From Conus ventricosus (lineage: Eukaryota; Mollusca; Gastropoda; Neogastropoda; Conidae), in the NCBI GenBank assembly GCA_018398815.1, contig CM031626.1, forward strand, positions 43,124,450-43,188,449: 64,000 nucleotides of DNA. The letters run 5' to 3'. Of the stretch, positions 1 to 11,955 are shown one piece after another. A program made the translations under genes and the position numbers. Numbering within the stretch: position 1 is the stretch's first letter; every line of letters begins with the position of its first letter. The notes under the pieces are model-generated. The model was given only the letters and a program-made list of their open reading frames with translations. It was not told where the DNA came from and did not search any database.

Positions 1-1345
1 TCCTAGTCCCTGATCTCACTGCTAGCTTCCTAGTCCCTGACCTCACTGCTAGCTTCCTAGTCCCTGACCTCACTGCCAGGTTCCTATACCCTGACCTCAC
101 TGCTAGCTTCCTAGTCCCTGACCTCACTGCTAGCTCCCTAGTCCCTGACCTCACTGCTAGCTTCCTAGTCCCTGACCTCACTGCTAGGTTCCTATACCCT
201 GACCTCACTGTTAGCTTCCTAGTCCCTGATCTCACTGCTAGGTTCCTCCTATACCCTAACCTTACTGCTAGCTTCCTAGTCCCTGATCTCACTGCTAGGT
301 TCCTATACCCTGACGTCACTGCTAGCTTCCTAGTCCCTGACCTCACTGCTAGCTTCCTAGTCCCTGACCTCACTGCTAGCTTCCTAGTCCCTGATCTCAC
401 TGTTAGGTTCATATACCCTGACCTCACTGCTAGGTTCTTAGTCCCTGACCCCACTGCTAGCTTCCTAGTCCCTGACCCCACTGCTATCTTCCTAGTCCCT
501 GACCTCACTGCTAGCTTCCTAGTCCCTGACCTCATTGCTGGGTTCCTAGTCCCTGACCTCACTGCTAGCTTCCTAGTCCCTGACCCCACTGCTAGCTTCC
601 TAATCCCTGACCCCACTGCTAGCTTCCTAGTCCCTGACCCATGACCTCACTGCTAGCTTCCTAGTCCATGACCTCACCTCCCCTGTTTGCTAGTCCCTGA
701 CCTCACTGCTAAGTTCCTATACCCTGACCTCACTGCTAGGTTCCTAGTCCCTGACCTCACTGTTAGGTTCCTAGTCCCTGACCTCACTGCTAGCTTCCTA
801 GTCCCTGACCTCACTGCTAGCTTCCTAGTCCCTGACCCCACTGCTAGCTTCCTAGTCCCTGACCTCACTGCTAGCTTCCTATACCCTGACCTCACTGCTA
901 GCTCCCTAGTCCCTGACCTCACTGCTAGCTTCCTAGTCCATGACCTCACTGCTAGCTTCCTAGTCCCTGACCTCATTGCTGGGTTCATAGTCCCTGACCT
1001 CACTGCTAGCTTCCTAGTCCCTGACCTCACTGCTAGCTTCGTAGTCCCTGACCCCACTGCTAGCTTCCTAGTCCCTGACCTCACTGCTAGGTTCCTATAC
1101 CCTGACCTCACTGCTAGGTTCCTAGTCCCTGACCTCACTGCTAGGTTCCTATACCCTGACCCCACTGCTAGCTTCCTAGTCCCTGACCCCACTGCTAGCT
1201 TCCTAGTCCCTGATCTCACTGCTAGCTTCCTAGTCCCTGACCCCACTGCTAGCTTCCTAGTCCCTGACCTCACTGCTAGCTTCCTAGTCCCTGACCCCAC
1301 TGCTAGGTTCCTAGTCCCTGACCCCACTGCTAGGTTCCTAGTGCC
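1..1345. repeat. 27-bp minisatellite (about 50 copies), cut by left window edge
   Basis: The unit is tagtccctgacctcactgct plus agcttcc, with variants (gttcctatacc, gaccccact). Because 27 is a multiple of 3 it leaves a long open frame on both strands (231 and 217 codons). These are repeat artefacts, not proteins. Confidence 0.97.
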
Positions 1346-1863
1346 TGACCTCAGTTATGAACCCTCTTCCACTGCTGCTTGATCCGTCCCTGCTTGCACT
1401 GCTGCCCAGTGTTTGGTGTGTTCTCAATGGCGTCGCTCTTATGTTCATCCCTTCTGGCACTTACAGGCTGCCTTCCTCTGTGCCCACAGTCCATAAGGGA
1501 GATAAGCCACGTCAAGTGGCTGTGAGACCCTATGCAAGAGGAGACCCTGCACTGCTGATGAGTCATGTGATGAACACTTCCCATTGTTCTATGCATGCCA
1601 GCTTAAATACCTGTGTAAGGACGGAGAAAAAGGAATAATATTTATTTATTTATAAACTGATCAAATTTCATTACCATTCAGGCTGTTGTTAGAACCAGAA
1701 ATATCCCTTTTTCTGGCTGCAAATCTCAAAGTAACATCTCCAGGACGAAATGTGTGCCATTTCACTTTCTATCACTCCTCTCCGTTTCTAAACTTGAGAC
1801 CTTGTGAGAACCCCTTTTTTTCATCAAAAAGATGTTTTGACTAGGACAGAAATTCATATTCAT

Positions 1864-1869
<6 letters not shown>

Positions 1870-1913
<44 letters not shown>

Positions 1914-1993
1914 ACACACACACGCACACACACACAGACACACACACACAGACACACACACACAGACACAGACACACACACACACAGACACAC

Positions 1994-2045
<52 letters not shown>

Positions 2046-2075
2046 ACACAGACACACACACGCACACACACACCC
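1870..2075. repeat. (CA)n microsatellite with CAGA interruptions
   Basis: About 200 bp of (CA)n with periodic gacaca and cgcaca interruptions. It ends about 12 bp from the donor of VPS13 exon 11, so the transcript of intron 11 begins with a long UG-rich tract. Confidence 0.98.
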
Positions 2076-2087
2076 TCACTCACTTAC

Positions 2088-2200
2088 AGGGACAGTTTCT
2101 GTGAGCCTTCATGAGCAGTGAGTTCCCAGACAGTCAGTTCTGGCATCGACTTCTGCAGCTTGCGACGCCCCACCCACTCCTTGCCTTGATACGACGGGAT
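2088..2200 (-). CDS. VPS13: VPS13 exon 11 of window (37 codons + 2 nt)
   Basis: The exon is 113 bp with acceptor gcgatgtgcag and a consensus donor, CT|gtaagtgag. It enters in phase 0 and exits in phase 2. It encodes YQGKEWVGRRKL, then MPELTVWEL and KLS. The VPS13 family has 'Y.G..W...' followed by '..e...v.f' directly after the exon 10 segment. A (CA)n tract begins about 13 bp beyond the donor. An alternative acceptor further upstream would add an acidic NDDDDLGD stretch. Confidence 0.88.
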
Positions 2201-2564
2201 CTGCACATCGCCCAAATCATCGTCGTCATTTCCCACACAGTTCTTATCAACATTTACAATCATCCTTACATCTTATCACTATGACCAATACTAGTGTCAT
2301 TATTTGCCACGTACCAACATCATCATAACTATTACTTTTCCTTGTCATCTGGAAACAAACGGTAGTGACTGTCACGGAAGAGACAACATTCATCTGAATC
2401 ACACTCACTGGGGAGTTCACATCTCACTGACTACACTGTCCCCTCTCCACAATCCCCTCTGATCATCACCAGTATCCACAGTTTTCCTGTGAGAGAAGAT
2501 ACGCTTCTGATGGACCAGAGTTAAATAAACAATTTACCAAGCTTCTTTCTGTCGGTTGACCTAC

Positions 2565-2755
2565 TCCCTGAACTCCCATGGGAAGTCAGTGGGCACCACA
2601 CTGGTGTACAATTCACCAGGTATTTCCAGCTCTGGAGGTTTGTGTGCCAAGGCTTCATTTTTTTTTTCAAATGTTTTCCCCATCCATTCTGCAAAGCTGT
2701 CCAACCAGTTGTTGTTTTTCTTCCCTTCATCTCCCTCCTTCAACAGTAATCTCCT
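2565..2755 (-). other. Candidate orphan or alternative exon in VPS13 intron 10
   Basis: An open minus-strand frame runs from a good acceptor (gtgtctcctgcaag) to a GTAGGT donor at 2559-2564. It has an in-frame TAG just past the donor. The translation is coding-like (WLDSFAEWMGKTFEKK, then PPELEIPGE and PTDFPWEFRE), but I do not recognise it. It does not fit between exons 10 and 11, which already join in phase. It could be a cassette or alternative terminal exon, or part of a transposon. Confidence 0.3.
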
Positions 2756-2780
2756 CTTGCAGGAGACACAAATGTGGATA

Positions 2781-3212
2781 CTGCTGACTTACCTCAACAC
2801 TGGGTTTCTATGGGTAGTGCTTACAATGTGCTGACTTACCTCAACACTGGGTTTCTATGGCTAGTGCTTACAATGTGCTGACTTACCTCAACACTGGGTT
2901 TCTATGGGTAGTGCTAACAATATGGTGACTTACCTCAACACTGGGTTTCTATGGGTAGTGCTAACAATATGGTGACTTACCTCAACACTGGGTTTCTATG
3001 GGTAGTGCTAACAATATGGTGACTTACCTCAACACTGGGTTTCTATGGGTAGTGCTAACAATATGGTGACTTACCTCAACACTGGGTTTCTATGGGTAGT
3101 GCTTACAATATGGTGACTTACCTCAACACTGGGTTTCTATGGGTAGTGCTAACAATGTGGTGACTTACCTCAACACTGGGTTTCTATGGGTAGTGCTAAC
3201 AATGTGCTGACT
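2781..3212. repeat. 47-bp tandem repeat, about 9 copies, carrying a 5' splice-site consensus on the minus strand
   Basis: The unit is gctgacttacctcaacactg followed by ggtttctatgggtagtgctwacaatatg. On the minus strand each unit reads TTGAG|GTAAGTC, a near-perfect 5' splice site. It lies in VPS13 intron 10. Confidence 0.95.
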
Positions 3213-3215
3213 ACA

Positions 3216-4630
3216 ACTAAACACAAAAACAACCAGGAACTAGGGCAGGCACTAGGGACAGCGCAGACCTCTGCCAGGTTGAACGGATCCTGTAAGATCA
3301 CTTTTCTCCAATTAAGTAATAAAATCCTTTTTCTCCAGGTAAGTAACAGAAGGTACAGATTGAAAGAGTCACTTCCTTTGTACCTTCTTTAAAAGGCTTT
3401 ATGAACTATGAATTCTCAACACTTATATCACCACAAACATTTGATGTAAAAATACATTAATCAGCAGGCCACCATCATTTTAAAAACAACCACAAAGATT
3501 TGATATTCCATGAAAATATATTACTTAACAGACAATCAATTTAACAGACAATCAATCATTCAAAAAGAGTGTTCATGTTCAGGGAAAAAATCTGTAATAA
3601 TCCTGCTCAACAGATCCAGGATCAACAGTCTGATCTGGATCTGTTCCGCAGGTCTTCACCAAACTTTACAAGGGGCCGATCAAAGGCCACATTCCATCTC
3701 TCCGCTAGGTTGGGTTACAACTGGTTCCACACATTCTGTGTCATCTTGCTGACCAACAGATGGTTGAAGGGAAAACATAATCTCCTGGGTGAGGATAAAG
3801 GTGTCTTTACTCCGACAGTCTTTGAGGAGTGGTACATGGCTGGAAGGTTTCCCTGTTATTACACCCTTGGGCCAAATCAGTGAGCTTCACCAGCTTTTCC
3901 TTACCAAATACGTAAGGTAACTGTGAGTTCAATGTACACCATCTTAAGTTCGTATGAAGACTCAACAAGATTTGGCACAAGGCTGTAACGTTGATATCAT
4001 TCCTGTAACTTCTGCGCTTTCTGCCTCTCATTACTACCACTTATGTGGTTACTTTTATTTACTAGTACTACTTCTACTGTTACTGTTATTAACCAGTATT
4101 ACTTCTACTGTTATTAACTAGTAATACTTCTACTGTTACAGCTTGTAACTTCTACTACTGCTAATCTGTTAATTCTGTTAGCAACTATAACGGCAACCAC
4201 CGCTACCAATACCATGATTCTAGGACTACAAGGCACTTTGGAGCAGACAGTGCATCCCTTGCTTTTCAGGGGGAAAAAAGTGTCTTTCATCCATTAATAA
4301 AGTATCTCACAACATAGAAGGCATTACTTTCAAACCTTACACAACTGCAGCTTACAACTGCTTCATGAACTACAGATGTCAGTATGACCATAGCAATGCT
4401 GCAGGGAATAGTGGTATGGAGTGACATAAGGTGAGATGAGTTTTCTGCACCAGACCACAGTCAACCCATTCAGGCTCTACACACTTCACCAGTCTTGCTA
4501 GGATCAAGCTGGAAATGGGACAGATTCATTTGTCACACCCTTTCCTTGACACTAACTGACAGTGCCCCAACTTCAAAGTCTTTTTTTTTTTAAACTCAAA
4601 ATGGCTTCCCTACTCCTGGGTATAATTCGA
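3216..4630. other. Intronic sequence without recognisable genes
   Basis: VPS13 intron 10. It is mostly AT-rich single-copy-looking DNA with a short degenerate repeat of acttctactgttatta at about 4050-4150. A plus-strand open frame at 3569-3883 shows no family signature. I see nothing else that can be supported. Confidence 0.5.
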
Positions 4631-4638
4631 CGCACCTT

Positions 4639-4873
4639 AGATAACTGACAGAAACCCTTTACACACCACTGGAGAGGTTTTTCTCTCCATTTCATTGAAA
4701 CGTGTATCTCAACACCCCAGATAACTGACAGAAACCCTTTACACACCACTGGAGAGGTTTTTCTCTCCATTTCATTGAAACGTGTATCTCAACACCCCAG
4801 ATAACTGACAGAAACCCTTTACACACCACTGGAGAGGTTTTTCTCTCCATTTCATTGAAACGTGTATCTCAAC
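4639..4873. repeat. 80-bp tandem repeat, 3 copies
   Basis: Three nearly identical units start with agataactgacagaaaccc (4639, 4719, 4799) and end with cgtgtatctcaac. Copies are almost identical, so the expansion is recent. Confidence 0.95.
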
Positions 4874-5463
4874 GCCATATCAATGCAAACTGATGCATCA
4901 TTTGGAGGGAGGTGGTGCCACATACACAGCCCTTCTGACTGAGACCAGCATGTGAGAGAACTGTGCAGCCCTGCCCTGCAGTCCTGAAACCATGGCACCA
5001 ACAGCTAGCTGTCTGCTGATCGATGACACACGACAGTTACTGCCACCACTACAGCTCTGACCACCTTTCACTGCAGTCTATGATCACTACCATCACAGCA
5101 GAACCACCACCATCATGTGCATCATCATCATCATCATCATCAACATCATCAACAGGACGCTACCTAGCACAGGCTGTGGTCATCTAAGCCATGATCAGCT
5201 CTGAATCCTCTACATCACTGAACCACAGGGAATAAAAGAAACAACACAATGAGAAAACAGTTAAGATCCACAGAACACAGCGTACAAGTGGGAGGGGGGG
5301 GGGGGTGAACAAGATGCAGGAGAAAAGACAGCAAGAGAGAAAGAGTGCATGAGACAGAACAACGTTCTTCAGTGAGTGTGGAAAAATTAATGGGGTTCCT
5401 GTTGACTTTTTACATCCAACCTGCAAAGGGTGGGGGTGGGTGGGAGGGAGAACAGAATGAGGA

Positions 5464-5868
5464 GGGAGGGAGAGAGAGAGAGAGAAAAAGAGAGAGACAC
5501 AGACAGAGAGAGAGAGACAGAGACAAAGACAGAGAGAGACACAGACAGAGAGAGAGAGAGACAGAGACAAAGACAGAGAGAGAGAGTTTTTTTGAATGTG
5601 GATGAAAACAACGAAAAAGCTCCAGATGGCTTTTTCACATCCAGCCTGCAGTAATAGAAATAAAATACTTCACAAACTTTTATGTGAGCAAACAAGCTGC
5701 AAAAAGCATGAAAGAAAATCCGTCAATATGGGAAAACAATCATACACTCAAAGCAAATTTCAGAAGAAAAACTGCAGGGTAAAGAAAGGTCAGTATACAT
5801 ATGACAGAGAGAGAGCGAGAGAGACAGAGAGAGAGTCAGAAAGAGAGACAGAGAGAGAGACACTTAGC
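5464..5868. repeat. GA-rich microsatellites (5464-5587 and 5803-5865)
   Basis: (GA)n with regular acagac interruptions, in two tracts. The intervening 5590-5800 is AT-rich intron. All open frames here are polypurine translations. Confidence 0.95.
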
Positions 5869-6091
5869 ATGAGAGTGTGGGTGGAACTCAAAAGGATGAG
5901 GAAGCAATTGTGAGAAAAAGCAAAAGACAAACAGAAAGGCTGACAGAAACAGTCACCAACAGTGAAGGAATAAGGGGAGGGGTCGGAGGGAGCTAGAGAG
6001 AGAACAGATGCCATGAAAAAACTTTTGTAGATTATTTTTCCTTCCTTAACAAAAAAAAAAAAAGAGAGAAAGATAAACCTCAGCATAAAAG

Positions 6092-6368
6092 AAAGGAGAT
6101 ACCTATAGAGACCCCCCAGGCCCCATACACAGGTCAGAGAGCATGTTGCATGCCAAGACTAAAGGAGATACCTATAGAGACCCCCCAGGCCCCATACACA
6201 GGTCAGAGAGCATGTTGCATGCCAAGACTAAAGGAGATACCTATAGAGACCCCCCAGGCCCCATACACAGGTCAGAGAGCATGTTGCATGCCAAGACTAA
6301 AGGAGATACCTATAGAGATCCCCCAGGCCCCATACACAGGTCAGAGAGCATGTTGCATGCCAAGACTA
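6092..6368. repeat. 69-bp tandem repeat, 4 copies
   Basis: The unit starts aaaggagatacctatagaga and continues through ccccatacacaggtcagagagcatgttgc; copies start at 6092, 6161, 6230 and 6299. The period is a multiple of 3, producing spurious 90-105-codon frames. Confidence 0.96.
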
Positions 6369-6539
6369 CACACTACCTCCCATGCAGAGCATTCCAATAC
6401 CTGTGCACAGTATGACACTGCATACCATTCACATCATATTACATACCCCAAACACACCACATCATAATAATAAACCTATCATATGATAAACATACAAATG
6501 AACAATACTGCACACCTAACAATGATGATAATCGTATAC

Positions 6540-7060
6540 AATAATAATAATAATAATAATGTATAATACTTATATATTGCGCATTTCTTGTTGTACAAGT
6601 CAATGCGCTTACATCCACCATTTGCACTTATTCATACAATATTCATGCACACAGCAAAAAGAAAATACACAATGGCAGACGCACCTACATGCATAAACTG
6701 CCTCACCGAACTAGTTGTGGCGGAATTTAGGAGAGATCTAGTCATCTACAGAAGAGAATAGGCTTTTTTGAAGAGGTAAGTTTTGAGCTGAGATTTAAAA
6801 GAAGAAAGAGTAGGCTGATTACGAAGGTCTTCAGGGAGGGAGTTCCAAATAGAAGGTGCTCTAAAACTGAAGGCTCTTTCGCCAACAGATTTCAGAGAAC
6901 GCTTTGGGATTTTCAAAAGTTTTTGTGAAGAAGAGCGAAGGGTACGAGAGCTTTGGTAGGTGCAGAGAGAAGAAGAGAGATAGCGAGGAAGAGATTCACT
7001 GAAGTGGCGGAAAGCAAGTACTGCCAGTTTAAATTGCCACCGATACTGTAGGAACAAGGG
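6540..7060 (-). mobile_element. LINE 3' fragment (CR1/L2-type), minus strand
   Basis: The minus-strand frame 7057-6746 ends a non-LTR reverse-transcriptase protein with the pattern RAFSFRAPSIWNSLPEDLRN followed by a SSFKSQLKTYLF ending. This 'WNSLP..LR....L..FK..LKT.LF' tail is typical of the C-terminus of CR1/L2-like LINEs. Downstream on the same strand, 6550-6740 is a short 3' UTR containing gcgcattgacttg, ending in an (AAT)n-type tail at 6541-6560. The element is strongly 5' truncated, with no RT core. It is opposite in sequence but the same strand as VPS13. Confidence 0.8.
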
Positions 7061-8182
7061 GAGGGGTCGGAGGGAGTTAGAGAGAGAGAACAGATGCCAA
7101 TACCAAACATTATACTAGCAACAATAATAAGATGACGACGAATGCTCTTTTCAGATTCAACCCCATATGAGGAGGTTATCTAATGACAGAAAAACGGTTT
7201 CTGAATTATTCTTTGAACTTCTTTCTGTCAACAGATTATTTTCTCTTATGCGGTTAAGTGTGGTCATTGCTATAAAAATGATAAATCTAAATAAATGAAT
7301 AAATGAAAAACAAATAATAATAATTATCATAATCATAAAAATAACAATAACAAATAACAATACAAGCTATTTATATACCAGCATTTCAAAGTCAAGGCAT
7401 CATTACAGCTTTACACACATACACACACAATGACACACGATTCTCGTGAAATCAGAATGAAAATGAAGCACAGGCTACATGGTGAGAATGAAGCAACAAC
7501 AGCTCACATAGACACAATCCATGTATCAGAGACACACACATGTTGCAATCCACTCAACAGAGTGACAAAGAGACAGAGAGCGAGGCGAGAGCCACAGTGG
7601 AGACAAGACGCATGGACTGCCGACAACGTAGAACCCACGACGGGCAAGCAGTATCACAACAGCTGCGGCTGAGCAAATGCATTCACCTGCAGCACTCACA
7701 CTCAAGCCCATTCTGAGAGTCCTGATACACAGTATACTCTTCACAAACACGCATATGCTGCAGGCATGAACCCAGCCTTTAAAATACAGCTGTCACTTGT
7801 GTCAACTTTTTAAAATTCCGCTGTGGTCATGACCACACTGCATCAAAGATAACAGTGTGTGTGTGCCAGCAAATTACTTACAGGATTTTTCCTGTCCATG
7901 TAAATTCGAAAGAGATGCCATTTCTTTCCTGACTCAGCCAGACACCAGTAGCCACATCGACATGGGAAATACCAGTGAAGCATAAGATTCGGACGCTTGT
8001 CAATGACCTTTTAGAATTCCATTTCCGGGGTCAGATGACTGTTTCAAATCAACAGCATGTGGGACCCCTGTCATCTGCATGCTTACATGTGCATTTTGAG
8101 AGGGCTATTGGGAACAAGGGGAGGGAGAGTGTGCTTGGTGACTGAGTGTGTGAGCATATGTGAGTGCATAAGAAGGAAAATG

Positions 8183-8425
<243 letters not shown>

Positions 8426-8691
8426 GTGTGCATGTGCATGCATGCGCACATATTTATGTGTGCAGGCATACACAGTTGTCTGCATACAGACCTATACATG
8501 TGTGTGAACACAAACATGTAGTTGCACACTTGAGTGTCCATGTCCGATATTTCTTTTATGTCCTTCAAGTCAGTCCATCTGTTTGGCTCTCTTCCCCTCT
8601 CACACAAAGAGGAAATGGAGACACTGATTAGAACACCAAGACAGGAAATGTCAATAACAACAGCAACGATAATGGCAACAACAGTTATAGG

Positions 8692-8990
8692 TCCATGATG
8701 ACGACGATGATAATGCTGATGATGAACGATGTGATGATGATGATCATGACAATGATGAGAACGATGTGGGTGGTGATGGTGATGGTGATGATCATGGTAA
8801 CGAAGATGATGGTATTAGTGATACTGATACCAAAAATGACAACAATCATGAAGACAATGACAACCATGATGGTGATTATGATGATGATGACAATGACCAT
8901 CATCACGCAGGCAGCAATGAATGCGATGATAAAGTTCATGATAATAATGAAGATATGATGATAAAAGCATGAGGATAATGAAAATAATGA
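8692..8990. repeat. Degenerate (GAT)n/(GAC)n-type trinucleotide tract
   Basis: Irregular gatgat, gacaat and gatgatg sequence with no stable unit; the long methionine- or isoleucine-rich frames are artefacts. Confidence 0.9.
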
Positions 8991-9529
8991 TGATCATTTC
9001 ATTTTCATTTCACATTGTGTTTAGTCCTACCACAGGGGGCAATATCAGGAGTGTTACTATGACAAAATCAAAATGCATGTTAAAACAAAAAATTAACATA
9101 CCAACACACAAGCCAAAACAATCAGTTAAGATCTCTGTTTTCAACAATTCTGACCTCAAATGAAAAATATTTACCCGTTTCAGAAACTAAAAAAAAAAAA
9201 AAAAAAAGTCGCATCCAGAAAATATTCTCAGACAAGATTTTCATAGAGTCTGCTGCAAGTGTTCATGTCTAACTTGAAGCAAACCCCAACCCTCTCTGAG
9301 CACACTTTTCATACCAGGTGGATCATTACATGAATGCAGCATGGAGCTTCCACATCTTTTAAAAGGTATGAAAGTGCGTAAAAGGAGAGGCCTGGGTGTA
9401 ATTTGCACAGCACTGTTTCTTCAGGGGCAAATGGTTTTAGGGTTTGGATGGATCAGAGAAGAAAAAAAAAAGTCCTCCGCCTGTGTTCCAGTCCTCATGA
9501 CAGACATCGTCACCATCACTATTCTCTGT

Positions 9530-10212
9530 CGTTTTCAGATCTAAGCATGGACAGACAATCTGGCTATTCTCTGTCGTTTTCAGATCTAAGCATGGGACAG
9601 ACAATCTGGCTATTCTCTGTAGTTTTCAGATCTGGGCATGGGATAGAGGATCTGGCTATTCTCTGGAGTTTTCAGATCTGGGCAAGGGACAGACGATCTG
9701 GCTATTCTCTGGAGTTTTCAGATCTGGGCATGGGACAGACGATCTGGCTATTCTCTGTAGTTTTCAGATCTAAGCATGGGACAGACGATCTGGCTATGCT
9801 CTGTAGTTTTCAGATCTAAGCATGGGACAGACGATCTGGCTATGCTCTGTAGTTTTCAGATCTAAGCATGGGACAGACGATCTGGCTATTCTCTGTAGTT
9901 TTCAGATCTAAGCATGGGACAGACGATCTGGCTATTCTCTGGAGTTTTCAGATCTAAGCATGGGACAGACGATCTGGCTATTCTCTGTAGTTTTCAGATC
10001 TAAGCATGGGACAGATGATCTGGCTATTCTCTGGAGTTTTCAGATCTGGGCATGGGACAGATGATCTGGCTATTCTCTGGAGTTTTCAGATCTGGGCATG
10101 GGACAGATGATCTGGCTATTCTCTGTAGTTTTCAGATCTGGGCACTGGACAGACGATATGGCTATTCTCTGTAGTTTTCAGATCTGGGCACGGGACAGAC
10201 GATCTGGACGAT
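9530..10212. repeat. 46-bp tandem repeat, about 15 copies
   Basis: The unit is gatctaagcatgggacagac plus gatctggctattctctgtagttttca, alternating with a gatctgggcatg variant. It contains two BglII-like agatct or gatct sites per unit. Confidence 0.96.
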
Positions 10213-10329
10213 TCTTTACCAGTGGCACTCCAGGCAAGAGGATCAGATCTTCTTACCCAGTGAGGGCAATTTTGCAACCGTCAGACTTGTAAGACTTGTA
10301 AGAGGTGCATAGGAAAACAAAAGTTGAAG

Positions 10330-10680
10330 ATGATTATGAAGATAAGTGTTGGTGGTGACGATGATGATGACGATAGAGGTGGTGGTGATGACAATGATGA
10401 TGATTATGATGATAATGACCATGATGACGATAAAGTTACAATGGTGGTGATGACAATGATGATGATTATGATGATGACGATAGAGGTGTGGTGATGACAA
10501 TGATGATGATAATGATGATAATGACCATGATGATGATAAAGTTACAATGGTGGTGATGACAATGATGATGATGATAATGACCATGATGATGATAAAGTTA
10601 CAATGGTGGTGATGACAATGATGATGATTATGATGATAATGACCACGATGATGATAAAGTTACAATGGTGGTGATGACAT
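10330..10680. repeat. About 66-bp tandem repeat built from GAT/GGT trinucleotides
   Basis: Copies of gataaagttacaatggtggt, followed by gatgacaatgatgatgattatgatgataatgacc, recur at about 10430, 10534, 10594 and 10650. A shorter nested unit is also visible. Confidence 0.9.
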
Positions 10681-10777
10681 ATTAGATGGAGAATACATCG
10701 GGAAGCACAGTGAACCAATCACCTGATCAACAGAAACAATTAAAGAAAAAAATACAAACAAAAAGAAAGGCAGGCAC

Positions 10778-10780
<3 letters not shown>

Positions 10781-10845
<65 letters not shown>
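10781..10845. repeat. (CA)n microsatellite
   Basis: About 65 bp of uninterrupted (CA)n, followed by catatgcatacatac and (CT)n. Confidence 0.98.
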
Positions 10846-10847
<2 letters not shown>

Positions 10848-11955
10848 GCATACATACACACACTCTCTCTCTCACATAGCTGATGGCCGATAATATCAGG
10901 AGAAAAAAAAAATAACAAAAAAGGCAGTAGAAAAAATACATGATTACCACAATACACCAAAAATACTCAGAAATGAAAACAAACATACCACCAGTTCAAG
11001 GGTTGGCTGCATAATTAAACCAGTCATCCAATGAAAATGAAGAATTAAATCATAAAAGTATCAGTTATCAATCAAAATGAACACTTCATATAACACAGAT
11101 GACCCATCCAATCAAAATGAAATGCTTAATTTACGCCAATCAGTTATCCAATCAAACTGAGCAGTTGAAATCACACACACACACACACAAAACAAAACAA
11201 AATCATGCTGTCAATAATAGCGACCGTCTGTACAAAAAAACAGGCATCAAACATTCAGCCAACACTGCAGGGTTCAAAGGTTGTCGGCATACATATCCAG
11301 ACACTGATTCATTTTTCCACCCTTGGATGCAAGTTGACCATTTTGTAACTGTTTACACACTTACATCCTTCACCCTCATCTCTAACTGATATCCTTTATT
11401 CCTATCCTTCAACTGACATCTCTCATGGCTATGCCTCATAAAGTTCTCCCACTCCCATCCTTCAACCCTATCCTTCACCCATATTCCTCATTCCAATCCC
11501 TCATTCTTATTCCTTAATCCCATCCCCCATTGACACCTCTCCATCCTATCCCTCATTTGTATCCCCCTCCTTCCTGGCCGTCACTTTCACCCTTCATTCC
11601 TCTCCTCAATGAGGTCCCCGATACTTCTCCTTCCTTTGATATCCCTCATTCCTATCCTCAATGAGATCCCCGATACTTCTCCTTCCTTTGATATCCCTCA
11701 TTCCTATCCTCAATGAGATCCCCGATACTTCTCCTTCCTTTGATATCCCTCATTCCTCTCCTCACTGAGGTCCCCGATACTTCTCCTTCCTTTGATATCC
11801 CTCATTCCTCTCCTCACTGAGGTCCCCGATACTTCTCCTTCCTTTGATATACCTCATTCCTCTCCTCACTGAGGTCCCCGATACTTCTCCTTCCTTTGAT
11901 ATACCTCATTCCTATCCTCAATGAGATCCCCGATTCTTCTCCTTCCTTTGATATA

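Noticed and set aside
674..1382. 217- and 231-codon frames
   Set aside because: Translations of the 27-bp repeat on both strands.
3569..3883. Plus-strand 104-codon frame with LLGEDKGVF
   Set aside because: No family resemblance, no splice support, lies in a VPS13 intron.
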